Shown here: piece by piece, positions 20,701 to 26,242 of the stretch
How positions within the stretch are numbered: position 1 is the stretch's first letter
Layout of the letters: each line of letters begins with the position of its first letter
Assembly: GCA_964443365.1 (NCBI GenBank)
Contig: CAYUCM010000004.1
Coordinates: 1 to 31,088, forward strand
Direction of reading: 5' to 3'
Length of the DNA stretch: 31,088 nt
Source: CAIJKW01 sp964443365
GTDB lineage: Bacteria > Patescibacteriota > Minisyncoccia > Phycocordibacterales > CAIZLB01
Made by a program: the position numbers and the translations under genes
Notes under the pieces: generated by a model
What the model was told of the DNA's origin: nothing
The model's input: the letters and a program-made list of their open reading frames with translations, nothing else
The model's database searches: none

Positions 20701-22372
20701 CGGCAATAATCTTTGAACCATCACCTGAATATTTTACAGACGACCACATTCGACTTCCAGCAGGATAAGCCGATGACCAAGACAAGCCTCCATCTATAGA
20801 AACTTGAATTTCTCCATATTCATGAGCTACAATAATTTTTTGTCCATCGTCAGACATGGAGACAAAATTAAAATAACCACTTATATTTGCATAAGAGCCC
20901 CAGGTTTCACCACCATCTTCTGAGTATGCCAGATAATCAAAGTCTCCCGACAAGGCAACTATTTTATTTCCATTAGCAGAAACCGCTAATGAATTCCACT
21001 TGGCTGAACCTGCCCCCTCTCTTTTAACCCATGTCACGCCCCCATCGGATGAAGTGTAAATATAACCATCCGTTTCTCCAGCGACAACTTTTTGACCATC
21101 ATCTGAAAAAACAACCGTAGACCAAAACAATGGTTCAAAAATCGGCTCCTTTACAACATTAACAATATTAGTCAACAGCCCTGCCAAAGCCGCACCATAA
21201 CTTTTTCCATTCAAGATCAAAGAGGATAAATTAGATACGGTTGTTTGACTATACAGAAACTCTCCTATTGTTTGAATTGATAATTGCAACGCATTGATTT
21301 TTTCTCCCGATAAATTCAATGCGCCATCCGATCTAAGTACAAGATTTAAATCAGAATTAATTGCGTTTTCATAACCAATAAAATCAAGATTTGAAATTGT
21401 AAGATTGGTATAATTATTTTCAGTCGCCTGTATTGCAAAATCTGTGGAAGATGAAGTGTGTGTTATTGTATGTCCGTTTCCTTCAATGGTTATATTGTCA
21501 CCAAAGATTGTAAAACAAGTTCCTGATGAAATTAGATTTTGAGATATTGAAAATGTAGTTGTCGTTGCAGAGTAAAGGGTTCCACATGTTGAAACACTTG
21601 TGTTTGTTATTGGAATAGATCCACCAGGATAGTTACTGTATGTAGTTCCATTAATATTTAAAAATGATAACTTACTCAACGCTAATTTTGTTGTTGTAGA
21701 AGACCCTGTGTAAGTCAGAGTTAATCCACCAGATAAATTAAAATTGCCGCTATTATTTATTCCGCCAATCGCGCTTATTGTACTCGTCGCAAGATTTAAA
21801 TCAGTTGCAGTAATTGATATATCCCCACCAAGTCCACCTTGTGCCTGAGACGAACTTCCGCCATCCGTCTTGATATTTCCAATACTTGCATAATAAACGT
21901 AAACATCCCCACCAGATCCACCGGATGTATTATTTTCCCCAACCCCACCCACATAATTGTTTCCCCTAGCATCAATTCCAGTTGCAAATCCTGTTAAATT
22001 TATATTATATACAGTTAAATCTGTATATGCATTTGCACCATTTGTTAAAGTACTTGGTCTCGTCCAAGCTTTTGTATCAATAGCAACAGATGTTGTGCCC
22101 GTTGTAGTTACAGTATGACCTGCTCCATCGATAATTACAGAATCAGAAGAAACAAGAAAACAGGTTGAATTTTCTGGTGCTTGTATATCAGCTGATAATG
22201 TATATGTACCTGGAGCGGCCATTTCTCCACATGTTGTTACAGGATTTGCGGGATCAAGAATAACAGCCGGCAAGTCAGCATGTGTAATAAATGGAATTAA
22301 AAATAAAGCCAACGGTATCGTTAGAAAGAAAACTGATGATACTAGAATGTAATTTTTAATATTCTTGATCAT
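14723..22372 (-). CDS. Giant secreted Asp-box beta-propeller/Ig-like surface protein
   Basis: A 2549-aa exported protein. The start is set at the ATG 4 bp after the upstream stop, because it places a normal signal peptide (KNIKNY, hydrophobic core, THA cleavage near residue 32) at the N-terminus; the frame is open to 22417. After the signal come two related modules with a C-x22-C pair and right-handed beta-helix character (about 40-410), two seven-bladed Asp-box propellers (416-1010), two Ig-like modules (1010-1190), a third propeller (1199-1480), an Ig-like module, a fourth propeller (1589-1865), a fourth Ig-like module, a CG...C-bounded Trp-rich segment leading into a Gly/Asn/Ser beta-solenoid (1959-2260), a poly-Asn linker and a beta-rich C-terminal domain. 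Blades read W-S-V-A-V-S-x-D-G...YIYTSxDGGxTW. No LPXTG or C-terminal membrane span is seen. Adhesion or envelope structure is likely, enzyme activity unproven; Asp-boxes also occur in sialidases, GH74 and YCF48. Confidence 0.88.
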   Translation of the reverse strand: MIKNIKNYILVSSVFFLTIPLALFLIPFITHADLPAVILDPANPVTTCGEMAAPGTYTLSADIQAPENSTCFLVSSDSVIIDGAGHTVTTTGTTSVAIDTKAWTRPSTLTNGANAYTDLTVYNINLTGFATGIDARGNNYVGGVGENNTSGGSGGDVYVYYASIGNIKTDGGSSSQAQGGLGGDISITATDLNLATSTISAIGGINNSGNFNLSGGLTLTYTGSSTTTKLALSKLSFLNINGTTYSNYPGGSIPITNTSVSTCGTLYSATTTTFSISQNLISSGTCFTIFGDNITIEGNGHTITHTSSSTDFAIQATENNYTNLTISNLDFIGYENAINSDLNLVLRSDGALNLSGEKINALQLSIQTIGEFLYSQTTVSNLSSLILNGKSYGAALAGLLTNIVNVVKEPIFEPLFWSTVVFSDDGQKVVAGETDGYIYTSSDGGVTWVKREGAGSAKWNSLAVSANGNKIVALSGDFDYLAYSEDGGETWGSYANISGYFNFVSMSDDGQKIIVAHEYGEIQVSIDGGLSWSSAYPAGSRMWSSVKYSGDGSKIIAAARSDYVYTSSDDGQSWATYQNYREWTKVDVSNDGNNMIASCNYDGYIYISNNGGQSWTEITAAGPGAWTTVSVSGDGTKYLAAGDYDYVLVSDDAFSSWTQIDELSAQTWIGSDINYDGSNMLVFESSSGKIYTSLDSGVNWTRKGVVSEYFDYASWVQRPSAGARAWRDLSSSADGSKLVAAVSNGYIYISSDKGNTWATSTSAGLRSWQSVSVSADGMKIYATNYGGYIYSSVDGGTTWVENANAGIRNWSSISVTSDGMKIAAVVSNGYIYTSADGGITWIERRNLSVGYWNEIVYSLSGNKLIVLNSTTNKVFVSVDDGGTWNEITNIGNPQSWLSVAMSSDGEKIALAGSGYVYTSIDGGDNWIQRSNLASDYWYNISSSADGSILTTISFYNRVHTSNDFGDTWFLDETFYLGANYTQLLATSYDGSLTLAADVNNGYLYTRSINTNTAKIISMNMSPSDIINVWSPYVIWINAASCYYSYDNWSSSSTVNCLLNGSDIIAPISQGLHTLYLKALGFGGLVEKIIEFTYSSSGIKINNPVSGVNYQNNNWNPSIDYDVSNSKTITSCSYSYDNFINSTTTNCALSGSDILPPFTQGSSTLSIKAIDSENNEYIKSVSINYYFPWVEYSNIGVKNWSSVAVSSSGNKIVGSASASGGPGNYIYTSADSGATWIERTLAGGRDWRAVSSSADGEVLIGAAYNNYIYTSSNGGSTWTTRSLAGSRTWVAVDTTSNGDGIIAAATMGYLYTSINNGSNWTERTSLGTKAWSSVAVTASGSKYIAAVQNGYVYTSSDGGTTWATSTGAGSRNWISVSTSDDGLKIAAAAVNNYIYVSSDGGTTWATSTGAGSKNWRSVAVSSTGLEIIAVVYGGYVYESLDGGLTWIENIYAGSRSWNSVAISSDSSKYVASVVGGYIYSKNNNQDKLSLNISSPTPNSFVSYTTWLPSIDWSLATNCYYSYDNWVSTSTVDCSLNGSDILAPISTGVVTLYIKATNSGGNVFSNSVVFNYIGNSELWSTINSDARNWRAIAASADGSKLVAVVNPNGYIYTSSDGGITWIPRTSIGVKNWSSVAASADGSKMAAAVSSGGYIYISNDSGVTWATSTNSGSRDWRSVTMSVDGAVINASVYGGNIYTSTTTGSTWVPRTNAGSRYWTYVAGSADGSKLVAVVQSGYLYLSTDGGLNWTQKTTLGTKNWALAASSFDGSVLVAAVSNDYIYTSVDGGANWVTRTGAGARNWGSLTLSSDGQKILATVNYGGYIYTSSDGGSNWVETSGAGLRSWSLSESSFDGRIVFTGVNNQYLYKNILNYPVSIENIYPLSSTTISTWTPHIYWSSANTCSYSYNNFVSEITANCSLGGSDVTSPEQSGTYTLYTKGVDAQNNTDIASSTFTIQSKYFCGTIDSDWGNLSNWYTNNTCTTPSASLPSSSTPIVELIGNVSPVIESGDTLPWVINTNGLTGSASSTGVIFSGTSVNTKRIVGNATFRNYAYNSAVITGNAKFESAASSILNLVNSMKWAGTIIGAIAGGDDTLISQLIFNNSSINEGIFTGSAIFNDASNNLGTINGNAVFNNTSSFSMGTVNGTSTLGGISQIITGTNNVQNLYKNASSRDVLYISPTGSINVSGNLTLNGLSGSNLLTISSLSSNQYATLNINGTYDLNNLKIINIHNSGTNAILTNKVIYDGGGNSGFTFASNASNGAGSLVSRYVPSAPIVNNGGNNNNNNNNNNNTNNTNGASGGSTGSFFSINPNLINKLNLSNIPKFDLNLNSDLGFSKFVNPLANLVQLQPLNEFLPIPKINIQPQIVRFMNSAFPKSIADLIKAIPSIDKKLNKANIFSGYDLYTRVDSPVTTPTANDLIKENNSNPSNLLFVAINGINKPTVLKLDKKGNMYQSIVVSSYDSLDVSIRANAKNVKAIFNKKKNGVSNNGNLYTTKIMTSREEGKYLLTLGESTLEIVVKNVEKPQVTSSDAEKRNPQKSSIQKLWSWFSK
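15506..15538 (-). repeat. Poly-Asn codon repeat (11 codons)
   Basis: Eleven consecutive AAT/AAC codons, followed by further Asn/Thr codons, encode a flexible linker before the C-terminal domain of the giant protein. As a trinucleotide tract it can change length by slippage without shifting frame. Confidence 0.85.
16767..17655 (-). repeat. Asp-box propeller 4 (7 blades)
   Basis: Seven repeats of about 42 codons in the giant gene. Six carry an Asp-box-like S-x-D/T-x-G-x-T/N-W; the seventh ends at QYLYKNILN without it. A preceding strand (SELWSTINSDARN) has the pattern of the missing last strand, as in velcro-closed propellers. Confidence 0.75.
17925..18812 (-). repeat. Asp-box propeller 3 (7 blades)
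   Basis: Seven repeats, six with an Asp-box; the last ends at YIYSKNNNQDK. The closing strand PWVEYSNIGVKN precedes blade 1. Blades here include the most similar DNA copies of the gene (18141-18310). Confidence 0.75.
18141..18310 (-). repeat. Near-identical 44-bp direct repeat, 126 bp apart
   Basis: Segments 18141-18184 and 18267-18310 differ at a single base and are spaced exactly 42 codons apart, one blade length. They encode ATSTGAGS followed or preceded by the Asp-box of adjacent blades. This suggests recent blade duplication or gene conversion. Confidence 0.85.
19345..21125 (-). repeat. Asp-box propellers 1 and 2 (14 blades)
   Basis: Fourteen blade repeats in tandem in the giant gene. 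Blade 7 is followed by about 15 extra residues including SWVQRPSAGARA, which looks like a closing strand for a second propeller; blade 14 lacks its Asp-box (YTRSINTNTAK). Both marks divide the array as 7 + 7. The blade 6 Asp-box is degenerate (SDDAFSSW). Confidence 0.7.
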
Positions 22373-22376
22373 AAAT

Positions 22377-23261
22377 TTACTCAATGAGTGTCGAATCATC
22401 CGGCGATGCTGAATCACCCTCAGTTTCCAAAATCACCACAGGCTCGACCTCATCTCTTACACCAACAACCGGCGCGCCGTCAACTATCGGATCAGGTGTA
22501 TCACTTGGTATAAAATTATTGTCATTGGATTCGTCTGAAATACTTTCTGTGGTAGACGCCACAACAGTTGATGATGCTGATTCAATTGTGGATGTTGATA
22601 CAAGAGTTGATGTTGATACAAGAGTTGAGGTGGAATTAATAGTTGAAGTAGATGTGTTTGCAATCACCTCAATAGCACCTTCAGAAGTTGTTGAAGATTG
22701 GGTATCTGAATTTTTTGATATTGTTATTGTCGAAGTTGAGACCGAAGCTGGAGAGGATGATGAAGTTGGTGACGAAGTTGAAGCCAAACTAGAAGCCGAA
22801 TCAAGAATTGAAATTGAAGTAGAAGCTGAAGTAGAAGCTGCATCCCCTGGGACAACATTATTATCTTCGATGATATTTTTTTGACTTTCAAATACAATCA
22901 CTCTTTTTGCGATAAAATAATCACCATCCAAACCACCTTGTGCAATAATCTTATCGCCAATATCAATGTTTAAAATATTAAGAGATTCATAGTACTGATT
23001 TTCAATTTTTGCAATTGAAAAATCAAAAGAATAATTGGTGTTTTTTACACCATCCGACCCATTAGCTTTGTCAATTTTGATTAACACACCATCTATATCA
23101 GATACATAGCCAATAGCACTAAAATTCTTTAGAATTTTAGGAGGAGCAGTGACCGGAGTTTCAACATCAGCAAGCGCATATGAATGCGACTGCAACAGAA
23201 AAGTTGCCAAAATAATAACTACAGAAAAAACCTTATAAACAATCTTTATTCTGGAGCTCAT
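22377..23261 (-). CDS. Secreted Ser/Thr-rich protein with an N-terminal beta domain
   Basis: A 294-aa protein of unknown function. Residues 1-32 form a signal peptide (Lys/Arg start, long hydrophobic core, ALA-DVE cleavage). Residues about 45-125 form a compact beta-rich domain (FSAIGYVSDIDGVLIKIDK, then IGDKIIAQGGLDGDYFIAKR) resembling the small OB-like DUF5666 type; that resemblance is a guess. Residues about 139-250 are a Ser/Thr/Ala low-complexity stretch with STST repeats, likely extended and possibly glycosylated, and the C-terminus is acidic. There is no membrane anchor or sortase motif. It stops 4 bp before the giant protein's start, so the two are almost surely cotranscribed and coupled. 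Its promoter lies right against the ATG, predicting an almost leaderless mRNA. Confidence 0.85.
   Translation of the reverse strand: MSSRIKIVYKVFSVVIILATFLLQSHSYALADVETPVTAPPKILKNFSAIGYVSDIDGVLIKIDKANGSDGVKNTNYSFDFSIAKIENQYYESLNILNIDIGDKIIAQGGLDGDYFIAKRVIVFESQKNIIEDNNVVPGDAASTSASTSISILDSASSLASTSSPTSSSSPASVSTSTITISKNSDTQSSTTSEGAIEVIANTSTSTINSTSTLVSTSTLVSTSTIESASSTVVASTTESISDESNDNNFIPSDTPDPIVDGAPVVGVRDEVEPVVILETEGDSASPDDSTLIE
22591..22626 (-). repeat. Perfect tandem duplication of an 18-bp unit
   Basis: Two exact copies (22591-22608 and 22609-22626) encode a repeated six-residue Ser/Thr/Leu/Val unit in the Ser/Thr-rich region, a sign of length variation by slippage. Confidence 0.85.
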
Positions 23262-23270
23262 ATAACATAT

Positions 23271-23299
23271 ATAATACCATTTTTATCTATATATGTTAA
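23271..23299 (-). promoter_or_regulatory. Promoter of the surface-protein pair, nearly leaderless
   Basis: Minus strand: -35 TTAACA (23294-23299), 17-bp spacer ending in TGG, -10 TATTAT (23271-23276), so a TG-extended -10. The ATG begins 9 nt after the -10, predicting a leader of about 3 nt. Confidence 0.6.
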
Positions 23300-23317
23300 G
23301 CTTTTTTTAAATTTTAA

Positions 23318-23326
23318 TGTGGATAA
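23318..23326 (-). promoter_or_regulatory. Consensus DnaA box upstream of the surface-protein promoter
   Basis: TTATCCACA on the minus strand, 18 bp upstream of the -35. It is the second exact consensus box I noticed in the window and, like the first, lies in an intergenic promoter region. Confidence 0.4.
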
Positions 23327-23335
23327 AACTTATCT

Positions 23336-23875
23336 TTATTGATTGTTGAATTTTTTGATAGCCAAATAGATTAAAACCACCAAAACCACAAAGAGAAGCG
23401 ACACTTTTAGCAACTTATCAGAATACTGCCAATACCTAACCGATGCGATAACAAAATCCAAAACAGCAGTGATTGCAAGTGCAGAACCAAGTGTGTGATT
23501 CTTTTTGATAAAAAATGAGAGTATCAGAATTAATAGCCCCAGTATGAACAAAACCACAAACACTTTCTTTTCATAAACCTTTTCTAAATCATTGAAATTT
23601 TTATTACAAATTGTGTTTAAATCACAATATCCTGAAACACTCGCGATGGCAGAATCCCCTTTGCTTGCCGGATATCTTTCCCAAATTCCAGACTTAGATT
23701 CACAGGTCTCTTTGTCTATTATGTCTGAGGCTGTCTTCTGATTTTCAACATATGGACACACATCCTCATAATTGGGTGCATTAAATATTAATGACAGCGA
23801 ATAATTAAAAAATAAATTAGCAATAGTCACAATAGAAAAAATCAGCGCCCACTTTAAAATTTTGTTTTCTTTCAT
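23336..23875 (-). CDS. Four-span membrane protein with a four-cysteine external loop
   Basis: Unrecognised by name; 179 aa. Predicted membrane segments are at about 9-31, 104-123, 128-147 and 156-174. The long loop between spans 1 and 2 contains four cysteines (C40, C58, C84, C90) in the contexts EDVCPY, ETCESKSGIW, SGYCDL and TICNKNF, suggesting two disulfides outside the membrane. The spacing does not fit a CxxC redox centre, so a VKOR-type enzyme is unlikely. From memory, similar four-span proteins with a GYCD loop are common in Parcubacteria; that is not verified here. It follows smc by 15 bp, but a perfect TG-extended -10 in that gap puts its ATG at the predicted transcription start. Confidence 0.82.
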   Translation of the reverse strand: MKENKILKWALIFSIVTIANLFFNYSLSLIFNAPNYEDVCPYVENQKTASDIIDKETCESKSGIWERYPASKGDSAIASVSGYCDLNTICNKNFNDLEKVYEKKVFVVLFILGLLILILSFFIKKNHTLGSALAITAVLDFVIASVRYWQYSDKLLKVSLLFVVLVVLIYLAIKKFNNQ

Positions 23876-23881
23876 GTATCT

Positions 23882-23890
23882 ATTATAGCA
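23882..23890 (-). promoter_or_regulatory. Perfect extended -10 predicting a leaderless transcript
   Basis: TGCTATAAT on the minus strand (hexamer 23882-23887) fills the gap after smc. Six bases separate the hexamer from the ATG, so +1 would be the A of the start codon. A weak CTGAAG lies 17 bp upstream. Confidence 0.5.
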
Positions 23891-26200
23891 CTATTTTGCA
23901 ATAGCTTCAGCCTCGTCAAAAGCAATTGAAAGTAACTTTGAATATCCACCGGAATCCATTGTCACTCCATAAATCACACCAGCGCGAGACATTGTCTCTC
24001 TATTGTGAGTAATCAAAATTAATTGAGAATGCTTAGAAAGCGCTTCAATCATATCGCCATATTTTCTAGAATTAGCCTCATCAAGAGCGGCGTCTGTTTC
24101 ATCCAAAATAATGAATGGCGGAGGATTAACTTGAGACATAGCAAAGAGAAGCGCAATAGAAGTTAGGGCACGCTCTCCACCAGAAAGCATCATCAAACCT
24201 TTTGTACGTTTATGAGGAAGTGCAACGTTAATATCAATACCCTCTTCAACTTCAGGTTCTTCATCGCTTGAAGAATCAATCATATCTAATCCACCTTCCA
24301 AATCGTCAAGCTTTCTTCTCTTTTTCTTGATCTCTTTGACAACCTCAAGAGAAGCACTTCCTCCGCCAAACATTAATGTAAAGAAATTGTTAAACTCTTT
24401 ATTAATTTTATCTATTCCATCTTTAAATAGATAATTTAATTTTTCATCGAGTTCATTAATGATCATATTCAAAGCCGCTATTGATTTCTCCAAATCCTCC
24501 AGTTCTTTTAGCAAGAAAGCATCTCTTTCTTCTGCTTCCTTATATTCTTGCATGATTTCACTTCCACCAGCACCACCCGCCTCTTCTAGTCTGATTTTTA
24601 TTTTTTCCAATGCTCTGCGTCTTTCAATTTGAACATGTCTATCCTCTCCGGCATTCTCAAGCGGAATTGAAAAATCTTCATAAGACACGGCCTCTCTACC
24701 AATTGAAATAATTGCCTCTTGTATATCCCTATTGTAATCTTCTTCTTCAATTTTTAATCTAGACTCCCGGCTTTTAATTGCTTCAATTTGAACATGCAAT
24801 TCATTTTGTCTTGACATTATAACCAAAACCGCTTTTTCACTTTCTACGTTTTTATCTTTTTCTTTATCAATTTCCGCTTTAATTTCAGAATATTTTGCGC
24901 CTTGTCCAGATTCAAGTTCCGCAAGAGCAGAAAGTTTAAATTCAAAATTCTTAATTGTTTCAGTGATTTTTAAAATATCAGATTCTTCTTGTTCAATATT
25001 CAAAGATTCAGTATTTTGATGATGTTCAAGAAATTCTGTAAAATTTTTACGAATAGAAACCAGCGCCTCGCGCATCTCGTTAATATCATTTGAATTCAAG
25101 ACCAAATCAATGTTTGCATTAACATTTTTACTCAATTGATCAACTTCTCTCAAGTAAATTTGCTTTGTACTAGATTCACTTGCGTCACGCATTTTCTTTT
25201 CAATTGCACGCTTAAGATAGGTCATTTCTCCTTCTAGGCGACCAATTTCTCTCACACAACTATCTTTTTCTTGACGAGTTTTTCTCATCTCTCCATCTAA
25301 TTCCAGAAGCAAGGATGTCTTACTGCTTTCTCTATTTTGTTTTTCCACCAAATCCAGAACCTCCTTGTGTTTTGCTAAATCTTTTTCCAAATCAACAAGC
25401 TCCTCTCTTGGTTCTTTGTAATCTCTTGCGATTTGTTCTTTTTCTTTCTTTAAATATTCAGTTTCATATGCAAAATATTCTTTATATTTTTCAGCAAGTT
25501 CAGCGCGCAAAAGAGCGGCTCTTTCAACTTTTTCAACTTGTTTTTTAAGAAATCTTATATGCGGTGCAATTTCACGACGAAGCGACTCAACTTCCTTCAT
25601 GTGAGTTTCTGCTTTTTCTAGTCTCTTTTGACTCTCTTCTTTTTTATATTGATAAATTTTAAGGCCAAGCGCGTCTTCAATCATTTCTCTTCTTTCACGA
25701 GGAAGTGATGAAAGTAATCTATCTGCTTCTCCTTGAGAAATAATATGATGACCCGATGAACCAATATTTGCATTAGCGAGAAGTTCAACTATATCTTTAA
25801 GCCTAACTTGCGTGCCATTTAAATAATATTCATTAACTCCGTCTCTGTGAACAATACGCTCAATTGAGACTTCGTCAAAATCAACATTATCAAAAAGACG
25901 CCCAGCGCCACCATCACTTCCCTTACGTAGATTTGTTGGAAGATTATTAAAAACTAATTTTACAGAAGCTCTATTTGAACGAGGAATATCCTTACCGCCA
26001 TTAAAAATCATATCTTCACCCTTTTTTCCACGCATGGATTTTATGGATTGTTCACCGAGTACAAATTTGAAAGCCTCAGCCGTATTTGATTTACCAGATC
26101 CGTTTGGACCAACAATTGCAGAAATTGAAGAATTAAAAACAAGCTGTCCTTTTTTAGCAAAAGATTTGAATCCGTTTATTTCCAAAGATTTTAAATGCAT
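23891..26200 (-). CDS. smc: Short SMC-family chromosome segregation ATPase without a recognisable hinge
   Basis: ABC-type ATPase of the SMC family, expected to organise the chromosome as a dimer. The 769-aa protein has an N-terminal head with LEINGFKSFAKKG and Walker A GPNGSGKSN (31-39), a Q-loop (SQGEAD, Q156), long charged coiled coils (about 185-345 and 405-605), and a C-terminal head with signature LSGGERA (672-678), Walker B FIILDETDA (696-704, catalytic E701) and H732. Bacterial SMCs are about 1150-1200 aa; the missing length corresponds to the hinge plus coil. I find no hinge motif and no CxxC zinc hook; residues 346-400 are a short helical segment between the coils. It lies 42 bp after rnc, as in the classic rnc-smc order. 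ScpA and ScpB are not in the window. Confidence 0.93.
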   Translation of the reverse strand: MHLKSLEINGFKSFAKKGQLVFNSSISAIVGPNGSGKSNTAEAFKFVLGEQSIKSMRGKKGEDMIFNGGKDIPRSNRASVKLVFNNLPTNLRKGSDGGAGRLFDNVDFDEVSIERIVHRDGVNEYYLNGTQVRLKDIVELLANANIGSSGHHIISQGEADRLLSSLPRERREMIEDALGLKIYQYKKEESQKRLEKAETHMKEVESLRREIAPHIRFLKKQVEKVERAALLRAELAEKYKEYFAYETEYLKKEKEQIARDYKEPREELVDLEKDLAKHKEVLDLVEKQNRESSKTSLLLELDGEMRKTRQEKDSCVREIGRLEGEMTYLKRAIEKKMRDASESSTKQIYLREVDQLSKNVNANIDLVLNSNDINEMREALVSIRKNFTEFLEHHQNTESLNIEQEESDILKITETIKNFEFKLSALAELESGQGAKYSEIKAEIDKEKDKNVESEKAVLVIMSRQNELHVQIEAIKSRESRLKIEEEDYNRDIQEAIISIGREAVSYEDFSIPLENAGEDRHVQIERRRALEKIKIRLEEAGGAGGSEIMQEYKEAEERDAFLLKELEDLEKSIAALNMIINELDEKLNYLFKDGIDKINKEFNNFFTLMFGGGSASLEVVKEIKKKRRKLDDLEGGLDMIDSSSDEEPEVEEGIDINVALPHKRTKGLMMLSGGERALTSIALLFAMSQVNPPPFIILDETDAALDEANSRKYGDMIEALSKHSQLILITHNRETMSRAGVIYGVTMDSGGYSKLLSIAFDEAEAIAK

Positions 26201-26242
26201 TGAGTATATTTTAGCAGATTTTTGGAGAAGGCCAAAGTGATT

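Noticed and set aside
14723..22372. Giant protein as a sialidase or GH74 enzyme
   Set aside because: Asp-boxes are structural and occur in non-enzymes; I see no sialidase Arg triad or FRIP motif and cannot place GH74 catalytic Asp residues.
22384..22884. Plus-strand open frame of 166 codons opposite the Ser/Thr-rich gene
   Set aside because: Its Val/Asp/Glu repeats are the mirror of Ser/Thr codons on the real strand; the minus-strand gene has a signal peptide, a promoter and operon context.
23336..23875. 179-aa membrane protein as a VKOR-type disulfide enzyme
   Set aside because: The cysteines are in the soluble loop with spacings of 18, 26 and 6, and no CxxC pair exists in or near a membrane span.
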